Shown: piece by piece, positions 1-9,481 of the stretch
Layout: every line of letters starts with the position of its first letter
Numbering within the stretch: the stretch's first letter is position 1
Source of the DNA: Eggerthellaceae bacterium
GTDB lineage: Bacteria > Actinomycetota > Coriobacteriia > Coriobacteriales > Eggerthellaceae
NCBI GenBank assembly: GCA_030524475.1
Contig: JAUNGO010000003.1
Span: forward strand, 1-64,000
Direction of reading: 5' to 3'
DNA length: 64,000 nucleotides
Program-made: the position numbers and the translations under genes
The notes under the pieces: model-generated
The model's database searches: none
The model's input: only the letters and a program-made list of their open reading frames with translations
What the model was told of the DNA's origin: nothing

Positions 1-1
1 G

Positions 2-916
2 TGTGCTGACGGCGGCGAGAGCTTTGCGGTGATTCGCTCGGCGGGCGACACCATTTTGTCTGCCGACGACAAGGCGGGAATCGCGGCAATCTTCGAAGGC
101 GTGCGCGCGACGCTGGAGGCGGCATCGGCGCGTCCCTCCATCACCGTCGTGCTCACCACTTGCGAGGAACAGAGCCTGCTCGGCGCCTCGGCGCTCGACC
201 CCGCCGCGTTCGATCCAGCGATGTTTAACCCCCCCACTACACCCACTGCGGAGCCCGCGCCTGAGGCGGTCCCGTGCTTCGTGCTCGACGCCGACGGGCG
301 CCCAGGGTCGATCGTCGTTGGTGCGCCGTTTCACTACACGATGCGCGCGACGTTCGCGGGTCGGGCGGCCCATGCGGGCGTTGAGCCCGAGGCGGGAGCA
401 AGCGCCGTTCAGATGGCGGCGCACGCGATAGGGAACATGCCGCTTGGGCGCATCGACGAGCGCACGACGGCCAATGTCGGTGTGATCGCGGGCGGCGCGG
501 CGGTCAACGTCGTGCCCGGCGAATGCCGCATCGAGGGGGAGTGCCGCTCGCTTTACGAGGACCGCGTGAACGCGCAACGCGACGCCATGACGGCCGCGTG
601 CGAGGCGGCGGCCGCGCGTTTCAGCGGCACGGTGGACGTTGCGTGGACGGTGGACTACCCGGGCATCCTCCACGAGCCCGACGCGCCCGTTGTGCAACGA
701 CTCGCGCGCGCGGCCGAGGCAGCGGGCCTCGCTTCTCGGCTCACGGTTTCGGGCGGCGGGGCCGACGCCAACGTTTTGGGCACGAAAGGCGCCTGCGCCG
801 TCACGCTCGGCATCGGCATGACGAACTTCCATTCCGTCGACGAATACATCGCGGTGCGCGACTTGGAGGGCGCGGCGCGCTACGTCGAGGCCATCATCGC
901 CGAATACGCCCGCTGA
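2..916 (+). CDS. M20 family metallopeptidase, PepT-like (5' truncated)
   Basis: The reading frame is open from the window edge, so the true start lies upstream; the internal GTG at 29 is not convincing as a start. The visible C-terminal 304 residues carry M20 landmarks: ADDKAG near the start (bridging Asp), the TCEE pair (catalytic and metal-binding Glu), a dimerisation-domain stretch beginning GAPFHYTMRATFAGRAAHAG, and a C-terminal NFHSVDEYI histidine. These fit the peptidase T (tripeptide aminopeptidase) branch, a cytoplasmic zinc-dependent enzyme releasing N-terminal residues from small peptides. Other M20 amidohydrolases cannot be excluded without the N-terminus. It is separated from the ribosomal operon by about 480 bases. 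Confidence 0.8.
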   Translation, partial: CADGGESFAVIRSAGDTILSADDKAGIAAIFEGVRATLEAASARPSITVVLTTCEEQSLLGASALDPAAFDPAMFNPPTTPTAEPAPEAVPCFVLDADGRPGSIVVGAPFHYTMRATFAGRAAHAGVEPEAGASAVQMAAHAIGNMPLGRIDERTTANVGVIAGGAAVNVVPGECRIEGECRSLYEDRVNAQRDAMTAACEAAAARFSGTVDVAWTVDYPGILHEPDAPVVQRLARAAEAAGLASRLTVSGGGADANVLGTKGACAVTLGIGMTNFHSVDEYIAVRDLEGAARYVEAIIAEYAR

Positions 917-1143
917 CGCGTGAAATTCCCCGCTGAAAAGATTTCGGCGCAAAAGACCCTTCGCGCAAACAAACCCCTCGGCAATAAAGGCTTTCGACGC
1001 AAGAAACCTTTCAACGCGCAAAAATCCTTCGCCACAAAATTCTCACACGGAGTGTGGCTCTTTCCTTCCGCGCTCGACCGATACCGCCTTCCACCTGCGG
1101 AAATCCGTTCGCCGCTTTATGGATACGCCCGGACGCGTGGCGT

Positions 1144-1172
1144 TTGACAAGCTGGAAAAAGGTCACTAATAT
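1144..1172 (+). promoter_or_regulatory. Strong sigma-70-type promoter of the str operon
   Basis: TTGACA at 1144-1149 and TAATAT at 1167-1172 with exactly 17 bases between them. It points at rpsL, whose start is about 220 bases downstream, implying a long untranslated leader. The preceding stretch (917-1143) is relatively A-rich and shows no convincing gene. Confidence 0.8.
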
Positions 1173-1250
1173 ACCGCCTTGCGTCTCTTCGAGGCGTATG
1201 TTTTCGTGCGCTTACCCAAGCTGTTTTGTGAGGCGGCAAGGGTAACAACA

Positions 1251-1369
1251 GGCGGGTTTAGGCGAGTCGCATAGCCGTGAAGCGCCGCCGCTGCCGAAGC
1301 GCGCAGCCTCCGCGCTGTAAGCGAGCGCAGCTGCGGCGCTGAGCGGCTAGGCGGCCGCATAAACCCGCC
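1251..1369 (+). promoter_or_regulatory. Structured 5' leader of the ribosomal operon
   Basis: Between promoter and rpsL the RNA can fold into nested helices. An outer helix pairs GGCGGGTTTA (1251-1260) with TAAACCCGCC (1360-1369). A middle helix pairs 1281-1293 with 1328-1340 (core AGCGCCGC/GCGGCGCT, one mismatch). An inner helix pairs AGCGCG (1298-1303) with CGCGCT (1311-1316). There is no U-run, so it is not a simple terminator. Position suggests autogenous control or a transcript-stabilising leader; that role is inference. Confidence 0.55.
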
Positions 1370-1394
1370 GTCAGGATGAAGAAAGGAATGAGTC

Positions 1395-1766
1395 TTGCCT
1401 ACTATTAACCAGCTGGTCCGCAAGGGCCGCAAGAAGGCGGTTGACAAGTCCAAGACGCCGGCCCTGCAGGGCAACCCGCAAAAGCGCGGTGTGTGCACGC
1501 GTGTGTTCACCACCACGCCGAAGAAGCCGAACTCGGCTCTTCGCAAGGTGTGCCGTGTGCGCCTCGTCAACGGCATGGAAGTCACCGCCTACATCCCCGG
1601 CGAGGGACACAACCTCCAGGAGCACTCGATGGTGCTCATCCGCGGCGGTCGTGTGAAGGACCTCCCCGGCGTGCGCTACAAGGTCATCCGCGCCGCGCTC
1701 GACTGCGCGTCGGTCGACAAGCGTCGCCAGGCCCGCAGCCGCTACGGCGCCAAGCGCCCCAAATAA
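1395..1766 (+). CDS. rpsL: 30S ribosomal protein S12
   Basis: 123 residues, the usual length. The protein starts [12 protein letters not shown] and contains the conserved [15 protein letters not shown] stretch that forms the decoding-centre loop. The lysine position associated with streptomycin resistance appears wild type (TPKKPNS). The start is TTG at 1395, since the ATG at 1388 is out of frame; AAAGGA lies just upstream. First gene of the str operon, directly followed by rpsG. S12 sits at the A-site interface of the small subunit. Confidence 0.98.
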   Translation: MPTINQLVRKGRKKAVDKSKTPALQGNPQKRGVCTRVFTTTPKKPNSALRKVCRVRLVNGMEVTAYIPGEGHNLQEHSMVLIRGGRVKDLPGVRYKVIRAALDCASVDKRRQARSRYGAKRPK

Positions 1767-1899
1767 GTAATCGCTAAGTCGCGCGGGCTGGTAAACGGGC
1801 CGCTTCGGCGCAAGGAGCCGCAAGTGGTGCAGCCTAATGGGACACGCCGCCAAAGGAGGGCGGCGCCCGGAAGCGCGCAGAACAAGAAGGAGTTAGTAC

Positions 1900-2370
1900 A
1901 TGCCGCGTCGTGCAGCAGCTGTCCGTCGTGAAACCCAACCGGACGCAAAGTACAACAACCGCCTCGTCACGCAGCTGATCAACAAGGTCCTGCTTGACGG
2001 CAAGAAGTCCCTCGCCGAGGGCATCGTCTACGGTGCGTTCGACATCGTGGAGGAGAAGACCGGCGAAGACGCCCTGTCCGTTTTCAAGAAGGCGATGGAC
2101 AACGTGCGCCCCACCCTTGAGTGCAAGCCCAAGCGCGTGGGCGGCGCCACCTACCAGGTGCCGATGGAGGTCAACTCCCGTCGCGCCACCACGCTCGCCA
2201 TCCGCTGGATCGTCGACTTCTCTCGCAAGCGCAAGGAGCACACCATGAAGGAGCGCCTCGCCAACGAGATCATCGACGCCTCCAACAACACCGGCGCCTC
2301 CATCAAGAAGCGCGAGGATATGTATAAGATGGCCGAGGCCAACCGTGCGTTCTCGCACTACCGTTTCTAG
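1900..2370 (+). CDS. rpsG: 30S ribosomal protein S7
   Basis: 156 residues, the bacterial norm. It opens [20 protein letters not shown] and keeps the conserved [21 protein letters not shown] region and the C-terminal NRAFSHYRF. It nucleates assembly of the 30S head and contacts the E-site tRNA. AGAAGGAG precedes the ATG. The 130-base gap after rpsL is longer than other spacings in the operon and could hold an S7 regulatory site, but I see no decisive structure. Confidence 0.98.
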   Translation: MPRRAAAVRRETQPDAKYNNRLVTQLINKVLLDGKKSLAEGIVYGAFDIVEEKTGEDALSVFKKAMDNVRPTLECKPKRVGGATYQVPMEVNSRRATTLAIRWIVDFSRKRKEHTMKERLANEIIDASNNTGASIKKREDMYKMAEANRAFSHYRF

Positions 2371-2388
2371 GGTCCGGTGAGAGAGCAC

Positions 2389-4506
2389 ATGGCAAAGATT
2401 GATCTGAGGGATACGCGCAACATCGGCATCATGGCCCACATCGACGCGGGCAAGACGACGACGACCGAGCGCATCCTTTACTACACAGGCAAGACTCACA
2501 AAATCGGTGAGGTTCACGACGGCGCCGCCACCATGGACTGGATGGTCCAGGAGCAGGAGCGCGGCGTGACCATCACCGCGGCGGCCACCACCTGCTTCTG
2601 GAAGTACCCCGGCGGTGCTGAAGGCGGCAAGGAGTACCGCTTCCAAATCATCGACACCCCCGGCCACGTGGACTTCACGGCCGAGGTGGAGCGCTCCCTG
2701 CGCGTGCTCGACGGCACCGTCGCCGTGTTCGACGCGGTTGCCGGCGTGCAGCCGCAGTCCGAGACCGTGTGGCGCCAGGCCGAGCGCTACGGCGTGCCCC
2801 GCATCGCGTTCATCAACAAGTACGACCGCGTGGGCGCCGACTTCTTCCACGCCATCCAGACCATGCGCGACCGCCTCGACGCGAACGCGGTTGCCGCGCA
2901 GATCCCGATGGGCGCCGAGGACAACTTCTGGGGCGTCATCGACCTGGTGACCATGACCGCGTGGGACTTCAAGGCCGACGACAAGGGCATGACCTACCCC
3001 GAGCCGATGGACGCCATCCCGGACGAGTTTGCCGAGGACGCCGAGCTGTACCGCCAGGAGCTTCTCGAGGCTGCCGCCGACTGCGACGACGACCTCATGG
3101 AGAAGGTCCTCATGGAGGAAGAGGTCTCGGTCGAGGAGCTCAAGGCCGCGCTGCGCAAGGGCGTCATCGCGTGCAAGATCAACCCCGTGTTCGTGGGCTC
3201 GGCCTACAAGAACAAGGGCGTGCAGGAACTGCTCGACGCGGTGGTCGACTACATGCCGTCCCCGGTCGACATCCCGGCTATCAAGGGCACCAACCCCGAC
3301 ACCGACGAGGAGGAGGAGCGCCCGGCCGACCCGAAGGCGCCGTTCGCCGCGTTGGCGTTTAAGATCATGACCGACCCGTACGTGGGCAAGCTCACCTACC
3401 TGCGCGTTTACTCCGGCAAGCTCGACTCCGGCAGCTACGTGCTCAACGCCGTGAAGGGCAAGAAGGAGCGCATCGGCCGCTTGCTGCAGATGCACTCCAA
3501 CCAGCGCGTCGACATCGACTCGTGCATGGCGGGCGACATCGTGGCCGTCGTGGGACTCAAGGACACCTCCACCGGCGACACGCTGTGCGCCGAGGAAGCG
3601 CCCATCATCCTGGAGTCCATGGAGTTCGCCGACCCGGTTATCGACATCGCGGTTGAGCCGAAGACGAAGGCCGAGCAGGACAAGATGTCCATCGCGCTTC
3701 AGAAGCTCGCCGAGGAGGACCCGACGTTCCGCGTGTCCACCAATCACGAGACCGGCCAGACCATCATCGCCGGCATGGGCGAGCTGCACTTGGAGATCAT
3801 CGTCGACCGCCTGCTGCGCGAGTTCAAGGTCGAGGCGAACGTGGGCAAGCCGCAGGTTGCTTACCGTGAGCGTCCGGGCCACGAGGTGATGAGCGCCGAG
3901 GGCAAGTTCGTGCGCCAGTCCGGCGGCCGCGGCCAGTACGGCCACGCGGTCATCAATATGTATCCGCAGGAGGCCGGAGCGGGCTACGAGTTCGAGAACA
4001 AGATCGTGGGCGGCGTGGTTCCCAAGGAGTACATCCCGTCCATCGACAAGGGCATCCAGGAGGCGCTGAACTCCGGCGTTCTGGCTGGCTACCCGGTCGA
4101 GGACGTGCGCGTCGAGCTCATCGACGGCAGCTACCACGAAGTCGACTCTTCCGAGGCCGCCTTCAAGGTGGCGGGCTCCATGGCCATCAAGGACGCGCTG
4201 AAGAAGTCCAACCCGGTCATCCTGGAGCCGGTCATGGCCGTCGAGGTCGAGACCCCCGAGGAGTACACGGGCTTCGTCATGGGCGACATCCCCAGCCGCC
4301 GCGGCATGATCCAGGGCCAGGAGAAGCGCGGCAACGCCACGGTGATCAGCGCGAAGGTTCCGCTGGGCAATATGTTCGGCTATGCAACCGACCTGCGTTC
4401 CGGCACCCAGGGCCGCGCGGTGTACACCATGCAGTTCGACTCGTACGAGCCGGTGCCCAAGAGCGTTCAGGAAGAAATCATCAGCAAGGCTGGCGGGAAC
4501 GCGTAA
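2389..4506 (+). CDS. fusA: Elongation factor G
   Basis: 705 residues from the ATG at 2389, which gives the canonical [20 protein letters not shown]; a GTG at 2377 would only add MREH. GTPase motifs are in order: [13 protein letters not shown] (G1), DTPGHVDFT (G3), NKYDR (G4). Domains II to V follow, including the domain IV stretch [14 protein letters not shown]. Catalyses GTP-dependent translocation of tRNA and mRNA on the ribosome. It sits 18 bases after rpsG in the standard str operon order. EF-Tu is not next to it; rpsJ follows instead. Confidence 0.98.
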   Translation: MAKIDLRDTRNIGIMAHIDAGKTTTTERILYYTGKTHKIGEVHDGAATMDWMVQEQERGVTITAAATTCFWKYPGGAEGGKEYRFQIIDTPGHVDFTAEVERSLRVLDGTVAVFDAVAGVQPQSETVWRQAERYGVPRIAFINKYDRVGADFFHAIQTMRDRLDANAVAAQIPMGAEDNFWGVIDLVTMTAWDFKADDKGMTYPEPMDAIPDEFAEDAELYRQELLEAAADCDDDLMEKVLMEEEVSVEELKAALRKGVIACKINPVFVGSAYKNKGVQELLDAVVDYMPSPVDIPAIKGTNPDTDEEEERPADPKAPFAALAFKIMTDPYVGKLTYLRVYSGKLDSGSYVLNAVKGKKERIGRLLQMHSNQRVDIDSCMAGDIVAVVGLKDTSTGDTLCAEEAPIILESMEFADPVIDIAVEPKTKAEQDKMSIALQKLAEEDPTFRVSTNHETGQTIIAGMGELHLEIIVDRLLREFKVEANVGKPQVAYRERPGHEVMSAEGKFVRQSGGRGQYGHAVINMYPQEAGAGYEFENKIVGGVVPKEYIPSIDKGIQEALNSGVLAGYPVEDVRVELIDGSYHEVDSSEAAFKVAGSMAIKDALKKSNPVILEPVMAVEVETPEEYTGFVMGDIPSRRGMIQGQEKRGNATVISAKVPLGNMFGYATDLRSGTQGRAVYTMQFDSYEPVPKSVQEEIISKAGGNA

Positions 4507-4541
4507 GCGCCGCGACAAGGCTATCTTTGGAGGTAAGGTAA

Positions 4542-4850
4542 GTGGCTAATCAAAAGATTCGCATCCGACTCAAGGGATACGATCATGAGATCGTGGATCA
4601 GTCCACGAAACTCATTGTCGACACCGCCCAAAAGACGGGTGCCAAGGTTTCCGGTCCTATTCCGCTGCCGACGGAGCGCAATATGTACTGCGTCATCCGC
4701 TCGCCGCACGTCAACAAGGACTCTCGTGAGCAGTTCGAGATGCGCACGCACAAGCGCCTGATCGACATCCTCGAGCCGACCCCGAACACGGTTGACTCGC
4801 TGATGCGTCTCGACCTCCCCGCGGGCGTCGACATCGAGATTAAGCTGTAA
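4542..4850 (+). CDS. rpsJ: 30S ribosomal protein S10 (NusE)
   Basis: 102 residues starting at GTG 4542 behind GGAGGTAAGG. The sequence [20 protein letters not shown] and the closing [14 protein letters not shown] are typical. Part of the 30S head and of NusB-dependent antitermination complexes. It opens the S10 part of the cluster, fused in this window directly to the str genes with no visible terminator after fusA. Confidence 0.98.
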   Translation: MANQKIRIRLKGYDHEIVDQSTKLIVDTAQKTGAKVSGPIPLPTERNMYCVIRSPHVNKDSREQFEMRTHKRLIDILEPTPNTVDSLMRLDLPAGVDIEIKL

Positions 4851-4865
4851 GGGGAGTTGCTAAAC

Positions 4866-5486
4866 ATGATTAACGCTATCTTTGGTAAGAAGATCGGCAT
4901 GACCCAGGTGTGGGCCGAGGACGACACCGTCGTTCCCGTGACGGTCATCCAGGCCGAGCCCAACGTGGTGTGCCAGGTCAAAACCACCGAAACCGACGGC
5001 TACGAGGCAGTGCAGCTGGCGTTCGGAGAGATCAAGGCGAAGAAAGTGAACCGCCCGATGGCCGGTCACTACAACAAGTACGGTGTCGAGCCGAAGCGCA
5101 AGCTGCGTGAGGTTCGCGTGGAGAACGCTTCCGAGTACAAGCCCGGCGACCTGCAGACGGTGGCGGCGTTCGCCGACGTCAAGAAGGTCGACGTGCAGGG
5201 CACGTCCAAGGGCAAGGGCTTTGCCGGCGTCATGAAGCGCTACGGCTTCGCGGGCGGCCCGGGCGGCCACGGCGCGCACTTCCATCGCGCTCCGGGCTCC
5301 ATCGGCCAGTGCGCCACGCCGTCTCGCGTGTTCAAGGGCGTGCGCCTTCCGGGTCACATGGGCTGCGACACCGTGACGGTTCGCAACCTTGAGGTTGTCC
5401 GCATCGACGAAGAGCAGAACCTGATTCTGGTCAAGGGCGCGGTTCCGGGCGGCAAGAACGGCATCGTGCGCGTTCGCATGGCTTAG
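4866..5486 (+). CDS. rplC: 50S ribosomal protein L3
   Basis: 206 residues from ATG 4866 ([16 protein letters not shown]). An in-frame TTG at 4857 overlaps the GGGGAG ribosome site, so the ATG is preferred. The family signature is visible as [20 protein letters not shown] followed by [20 protein letters not shown]3 binds 23S rRNA near the peptidyl-transferase centre. Spacing to rpsJ and rplD is short, so they are surely co-transcribed. Confidence 0.97.
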   Translation: MINAIFGKKIGMTQVWAEDDTVVPVTVIQAEPNVVCQVKTTETDGYEAVQLAFGEIKAKKVNRPMAGHYNKYGVEPKRKLREVRVENASEYKPGDLQTVAAFADVKKVDVQGTSKGKGFAGVMKRYGFAGGPGGHGAHFHRAPGSIGQCATPSRVFKGVRLPGHMGCDTVTVRNLEVVRIDEEQNLILVKGAVPGGKNGIVRVRMA

Positions 5487-5519
5487 TTCTCGACAACGTA
5501 TTAAGGAGCTGCAAATACT

Positions 5520-6146
5520 ATGGCAACTATTGATATCAAGGACGTGAAGGGGGAGGTCGTCGGCACCGCCGAGCTGGCCGAGTCCGTGTACGGCATCGAG
5601 CCGAACATCCACGTCATGCACCATGTCGTCACGGCGCAGCGCGCCTCGTGGCGTCAGGGCACCTCGAACACCCGCACCCGCGGCCAGGTTCGCGGCGGCG
5701 GCCGCAAGCCGTGGCGTCAGAAGGGCACCGGCCGTGCTCGTCAGGGCACCATCCGCGCGCCCCACTGGGTCGGCGGCGGCGTTGTGTTCGGCCCGCACCC
5801 CCGTTCCTACGACAAGAAGGTCAACCGCAAGGAAGTCAAGCTGGCCATGCGCTCGGCCCTGTCCGCCAAGCTGGCCGACAACGAGCTTGTGGTCATGAAG
5901 GACTTCGGCTTCGAGAAGCCCCGCACGAAAGACGCCGTGGCCGCGCTCAAGGCGCTTGGTCTCGAGGGCAAGCGCATCACGCTGGTCATCGGCAACGAGG
6001 ATGTGGAGACGTTCCTGTCGTTCCGCAACATCCCCGAGGTTGACATCGTTCCCGTGGGTGACATCAACACCTATGAGCTCATTGACAACAAGGCGCTCGT
6101 GATTGTTGACACCTGCCTGGCTCGCATCGAGGAGGTGCTTGCATAA
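5520..6146 (+). CDS. rplD: 50S ribosomal protein L4
   Basis: 208 residues. The N-terminal part holds the long loop (GTSNTRTRGQVRGGGRKPW, then RQKGTGRARQGTIRAPHW) that reaches into the peptide exit tunnel, and the rest is the globular domain. AAGGAG precedes ATG 5520. In enterobacteria L4 represses its own operon; whether that holds here cannot be seen. The stop codon overlaps the rplW start by one base (TAATG). Confidence 0.97.
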   Translation: MATIDIKDVKGEVVGTAELAESVYGIEPNIHVMHHVVTAQRASWRQGTSNTRTRGQVRGGGRKPWRQKGTGRARQGTIRAPHWVGGGVVFGPHPRSYDKKVNRKEVKLAMRSALSAKLADNELVVMKDFGFEKPRTKDAVAALKALGLEGKRITLVIGNEDVETFLSFRNIPEVDIVPVGDINTYELIDNKALVIVDTCLARIEEVLA

Positions 6147-6433
6147 TGAACAAGGATCCCCGCGAGGTTATCATCCGCCCCATCATCACGGAGCACAGCT
6201 ACGACATGATGGAGAAGAACACCTACACGTTCGAGGTGGCGAAGAACTCGAACAAGATCGAGATCCGTCAGGCCGTTGAGGCTATCTTCGACGTGAAGGT
6301 GACGAAGGTGAACACCCTGAACGTGAAGCCGAAGCCGAAGCGCGTGCGCGGCCCGATTGGCAAAACCCGCACCTGGAAGAAGGCCATGGTCACGCTCAAA
6401 GAGGGCGACACCATCGAGATCTTCAGCGCGTAG
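6146..6433 (+). CDS. rplW: 50S ribosomal protein L23
   Basis: 95 residues. It shows the expected IIRPIITEHSYDMMEKNTYTF start, the NKIEIRQAVEAIFDVKVTKVNTLN core, and a basic loop KPKPKRVRGPIGKTRTWKKA. L23 lies at the tunnel exit, where trigger factor and SRP dock. It is translationally coupled to rplD. Normally rplB follows immediately; here a terminator follows about 35 bases after the stop codon and the next gene is on the opposite strand. Confidence 0.97.
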   Translation: MNKDPREVIIRPIITEHSYDMMEKNTYTFEVAKNSNKIEIRQAVEAIFDVKVTKVNTLNVKPKPKRVRGPIGKTRTWKKAMVTLKEGDTIEIFSA

Positions 6434-6465
6434 CGCTCATAGCAAGTAACCGAACCGTTGCTTGA

Positions 6466-6502
6466 CCAAAAGCCCCGAGGCGTTCGCTTCGGGGCTTTTT
6501 TG
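6466..6502 (+). terminator. Intrinsic terminator after rplW
   Basis: AGCCCCGA at 6471-6478 pairs with TCGGGGCT at 6488-6496, followed by a run of six T; AAAA precedes the stem, so it could also act on the convergent minus-strand gene. It cleanly ends the ribosomal operon after L23. Confidence 0.9.
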
Positions 6503-6509
6503 TGCGGCT

Positions 6510-7853
6510 CTATTCCCGTATCTCGAATTCTTCCCCGACAACCTCGTGCGTGATGTCGCGCAGCTGGCCAATCGGGTCGTCGAGCTCGCCTAGGAGCGTA
6601 TGGCGGGCGGCCAATTCCTCGCTGTAGTCGCGCAAGGCGTACACGCCGAAGCTGCCGTCGGCGTCGGCATGGTTCACCAACGGCGTCCATGCCGCGTTCT
6701 CGACGCTCACGCCGCCGTCTTCGTTGCCCACGAAGTCGCAGGTCAGCATTCCTTCGAGCTCATTGGAGATTGCGGGCGAGTTGTGGTTTGAGAGGAAGTT
6801 TCCCAGCGAGTAGGCCACGAGCGTGCGGTGCCCCGTGGCGCCTTCGACCCACGCAAGCGGGCCGATGACGTGCGGGTGCGACCCTATTACCATGTCGACC
6901 TCAAGGTCGGCGAGGAGCTGGGCCCATCGCAGCTGGTCCTCGTCGGCCTCCATGAGGTTCTCGGTTCCCCAATGCATGGCGACGAGCACGACGTCGGCGG
7001 CCTCCTTCGCCTGCGCCACGTCGGCGCGTATGCGATCCTCGTCGATGAGGTTCACGGTGTAGGCGGGCAGATCGGCTTGCGAGAAGCCGTTCACGCCGTA
7101 GGTGTAGTTCAGCAGGGCGAACGTGATGCCGTTTCGTTCAACGAGGGCGAGCTCGGCGGCTTGCTCGGCGCTTGTGGCCGTCCCGGTGAACGCGACGGGT
7201 TGGGCGTCCCAGATCGAGCGCGAGTGCTCGATGGCCCCGAACGTTCCCCAGTCGTAGGCGTGGTTGGACGCCGACGCCACCAAGTCGAAGCCCGTCGAGA
7301 CGATGGCGTCGGCCATTGAGTCGGTGGTGTTGAACGAGGGCCACCCTCTCGGCCCGATGTCCTCTCCGCCTAAGTGAACTTCTTGGCTGACGTAGGCGAG
7401 GTCGGCGCCTTCGATGTAGGACTTGACGGGCGCGTAGGCGGGCGCGTAGTCGTAGGTGCCGTCTCCCGCCTCTCCCGCAAGCGAGTCGGCCCAGTTGGCG
7501 ATGGAGATCTCGGGCAGGTTGTCGCCGACGGCGACGAAGGAGACGCGGCGGTTTGCGGCGGCGTCTGCGACGGGCTCTGCGTCGGGGCTTTGCCTGTTGA
7601 GCGTGCATTGAGTAAAGACTACGACGAGGATAACCGTAACCGCGACCACGGCGAGGGCGAGAATCGCGACGCGCGGGACGGCAGTGCGCGCCGTGCGCGT
7701 TGCGTGTGGGGCGACGGCATACGGCGTGCGTGCGGCGCGCGGTGCAGCGACGTGCGCCGAGCGTGTGGTGCGCGGGGCACGCCGCGGCGTCGGTTTCCGT
7801 GCGGAGGCCGCGCTTTTGCGTTTCGCTGTGTCTGGCTTTCGCGTATGAACCAT
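6510..7853 (-). CDS. CapA/PgsA-family membrane-anchored protein
   Basis: 447 residues. A long, very basic Arg/Ala/Pro-rich cytoplasmic tail (about residues 1-62) precedes one membrane segment (about 63-85, VAILALAVVAVTVILVVVF). An extracytoplasmic CapA-type metallophosphatase-like domain follows, with VAVGDNLPE, SASNHAYDWG, MHWGTENL and VIGSHPHVIG. The family includes poly-gamma-glutamate synthesis proteins, but no capB/capC-like partner is nearby, so the polymer or substrate is unknown. It is convergent with rplW and its coding end touches the shared terminator. Confidence 0.8.
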   Translation of the reverse strand: MVHTRKPDTAKRKSAASARKPTPRRAPRTTRSAHVAAPRAARTPYAVAPHATRTARTAVPRVAILALAVVAVTVILVVVFTQCTLNRQSPDAEPVADAAANRRVSFVAVGDNLPEISIANWADSLAGEAGDGTYDYAPAYAPVKSYIEGADLAYVSQEVHLGGEDIGPRGWPSFNTTDSMADAIVSTGFDLVASASNHAYDWGTFGAIEHSRSIWDAQPVAFTGTATSAEQAAELALVERNGITFALLNYTYGVNGFSQADLPAYTVNLIDEDRIRADVAQAKEAADVVLVAMHWGTENLMEADEDQLRWAQLLADLEVDMVIGSHPHVIGPLAWVEGATGHRTLVAYSLGNFLSNHNSPAISNELEGMLTCDFVGNEDGGVSVENAAWTPLVNHADADGSFGVYALRDYSEELAARHTLLGELDDPIGQLRDITHEVVGEEFEIRE

Positions 7854-8128
7854 GCGATCCTCCTCGTCAGGGGGCGTTGGAAACCATTGTAGGCGAAGAT
7901 GTCTTTCTTGCGCTGCGGGATGGGCTCGTTTTGGTGTCTTGCGTTTCCCTGCGCTTCTCGTGAATCGCGAGTCATTAAGCTCGATTGTAGGCTAGGATAT
8001 CCCATGATAAACACGAGTTATGACTTACGAAAAGGCGCGAGAGCGTATGAGCCAAGCAGACCCTTCCGCAAATCCGCAGCTTCGGCGCGGCTTATTCCCG
8101 TGTTTTCGCTCAAAGGCGGGTGACAGGC

Positions 8129-9481
8129 ATGGCCGTTGATATGTCGAGGCACTTCACGGCGCGCCAACTTGTCAAATACGCCTTGCCGTCTATCGTCATG
8201 ACCATCTTCGCGTCGACGTACAGCATCGTCGACGGGCTTTTCGTGTCCAACTTCGCCGGCAAGACGGCTTTAGCGGCGGTGAACTGGGCTTTCCCCGTTT
8301 TGATGATTTTGAGCTCGGTGGGGTTCATGATTGGCACGGGCGGCAGCGCCATCGTGTCGAAAACGCGCGGTGAGGGCGACGAGGCGCGCGCTAACCGCTA
8401 CTTCTCGCTGATGGTGTATGCCGCGCTCGCTATCGGCGTCGTGTTCGCCTTGGCGGGCGTAGGGCTTTTGCGCCCGTTGTACGCGCTCATGGGAGCGCAG
8501 GGCGAGATGCTCGACCTTGCCACCGTGTATGGACTGATCGCGCTCGTGTCGCTGCCGTTTTTCATGCTGCAGTACGTGTTCCAAAGCTTTTTCGTGGTAG
8601 CGGGCAAGCCCCAGCTGGGCTTTTTCGTGGTCGTGGCAGCGGGTGTCACGAACATGGTGCTCGACGCGCTGTTCGTCGGCATGTTCCAATGGGGCGTCGT
8701 GGGCGCCTCGATCGCCACCTCGGCAAGCGAGTTTGTGGGCGGCGGCGTTCCGCTCATATACTTCGCGCGCAAAAACTCGAGTTTTCTGAAGTTGGGGCGC
8801 ACGCGCGTAGAGTGGCGCGTGCTCGGTCGCGCATGCGTGAACGGCTCGTCCGAGATGGTGAGCAACATCGCGTTTTCGCTGGTGGGCATGTTGTACAACT
8901 ACCAGCTGCTGCGCTACCTCGGCGAGGACGGCGTGGCGGCGTACAGCGTGATCATGTACGTTGCCATGGTGTTCGGCGCGGTGTTCATGGGCTACACCGT
9001 GGGCACTTCGCCCCTCATGAGCTTTCAATACGGCGCGCAAAACCGAACGGAGATGCGCAGCCTATACCGCAAGAGCATGCTGTTCGTGGGCGCGTCCGGC
9101 GTGTGCATGTTTATTTTGGCGCAGACGTGCGCGCATGCGGCGGCGCTTGTGTTTGTGGGCTACGACGCCGAGCTGTGCGCCATGACCGAGCGCGCTTTTC
9201 GCATATACGCGCTCATATATCTCGTCATGGGCTTCTGTGTGTATGCGTCTTCTCTGTTCACGGCGCTGAACAACGGCTTGGTGTCGGCGGTCATCTCGTT
9301 TCTGCGCACGCTCGTGTTCGAGGTGGTGGCCGTGTTGGCGCTGCCTGTGCTTGTGGGCGCGCAAGGCATTTGGTTCGCCGCCCCCGCCGCCGAGTGCGTG
9401 GCGCTTGTCGTGTCGGCGGTGTTTATCGCGGTGCTCGGCCCGCGCTACGGCTTCATCGGGAAGGCGAAGGCGGGTAGCTAG
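8129..9481 (+). CDS. MATE-family multidrug/sodium antiporter
   Basis: 450 residues from ATG 8129 (GGCGGG eight bases upstream); a GTG at 8120 would sit too close to the ribosome site. The protein is almost wholly hydrophobic with about 12 predicted membrane segments in two pseudo-repeats. It contains the N-terminal PSIVMTIFASTYSIVDGLFV and GTGGSAIVSKTRGEGDEARAN regions typical of MATE/NorM-like exporters. It likely exports cationic compounds using Na+ or H+. No regulator adjoins it; substrate not predictable. Confidence 0.85.
   Translation: MAVDMSRHFTARQLVKYALPSIVMTIFASTYSIVDGLFVSNFAGKTALAAVNWAFPVLMILSSVGFMIGTGGSAIVSKTRGEGDEARANRYFSLMVYAALAIGVVFALAGVGLLRPLYALMGAQGEMLDLATVYGLIALVSLPFFMLQYVFQSFFVVAGKPQLGFFVVVAAGVTNMVLDALFVGMFQWGVVGASIATSASEFVGGGVPLIYFARKNSSFLKLGRTRVEWRVLGRACVNGSSEMVSNIAFSLVGMLYNYQLLRYLGEDGVAAYSVIMYVAMVFGAVFMGYTVGTSPLMSFQYGAQNRTEMRSLYRKSMLFVGASGVCMFILAQTCAHAAALVFVGYDAELCAMTERAFRIYALIYLVMGFCVYASSLFTALNNGLVSAVISFLRTLVFEVVAVLALPVLVGAQGIWFAAPAAECVALVVSAVFIAVLGPRYGFIGKAKAGS

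Noticed and set aside
1388-1395. ATG at 1388 as rpsL start.
   Set aside because: It is out of frame with S12; the canonical N-terminus begins at TTG 1395.
1834-4518. Long minus-strand open frame of 894 codons opposite fusA.
   Set aside because: Shadow frame in GC-rich sequence; the plus strand encodes EF-G with all motifs.
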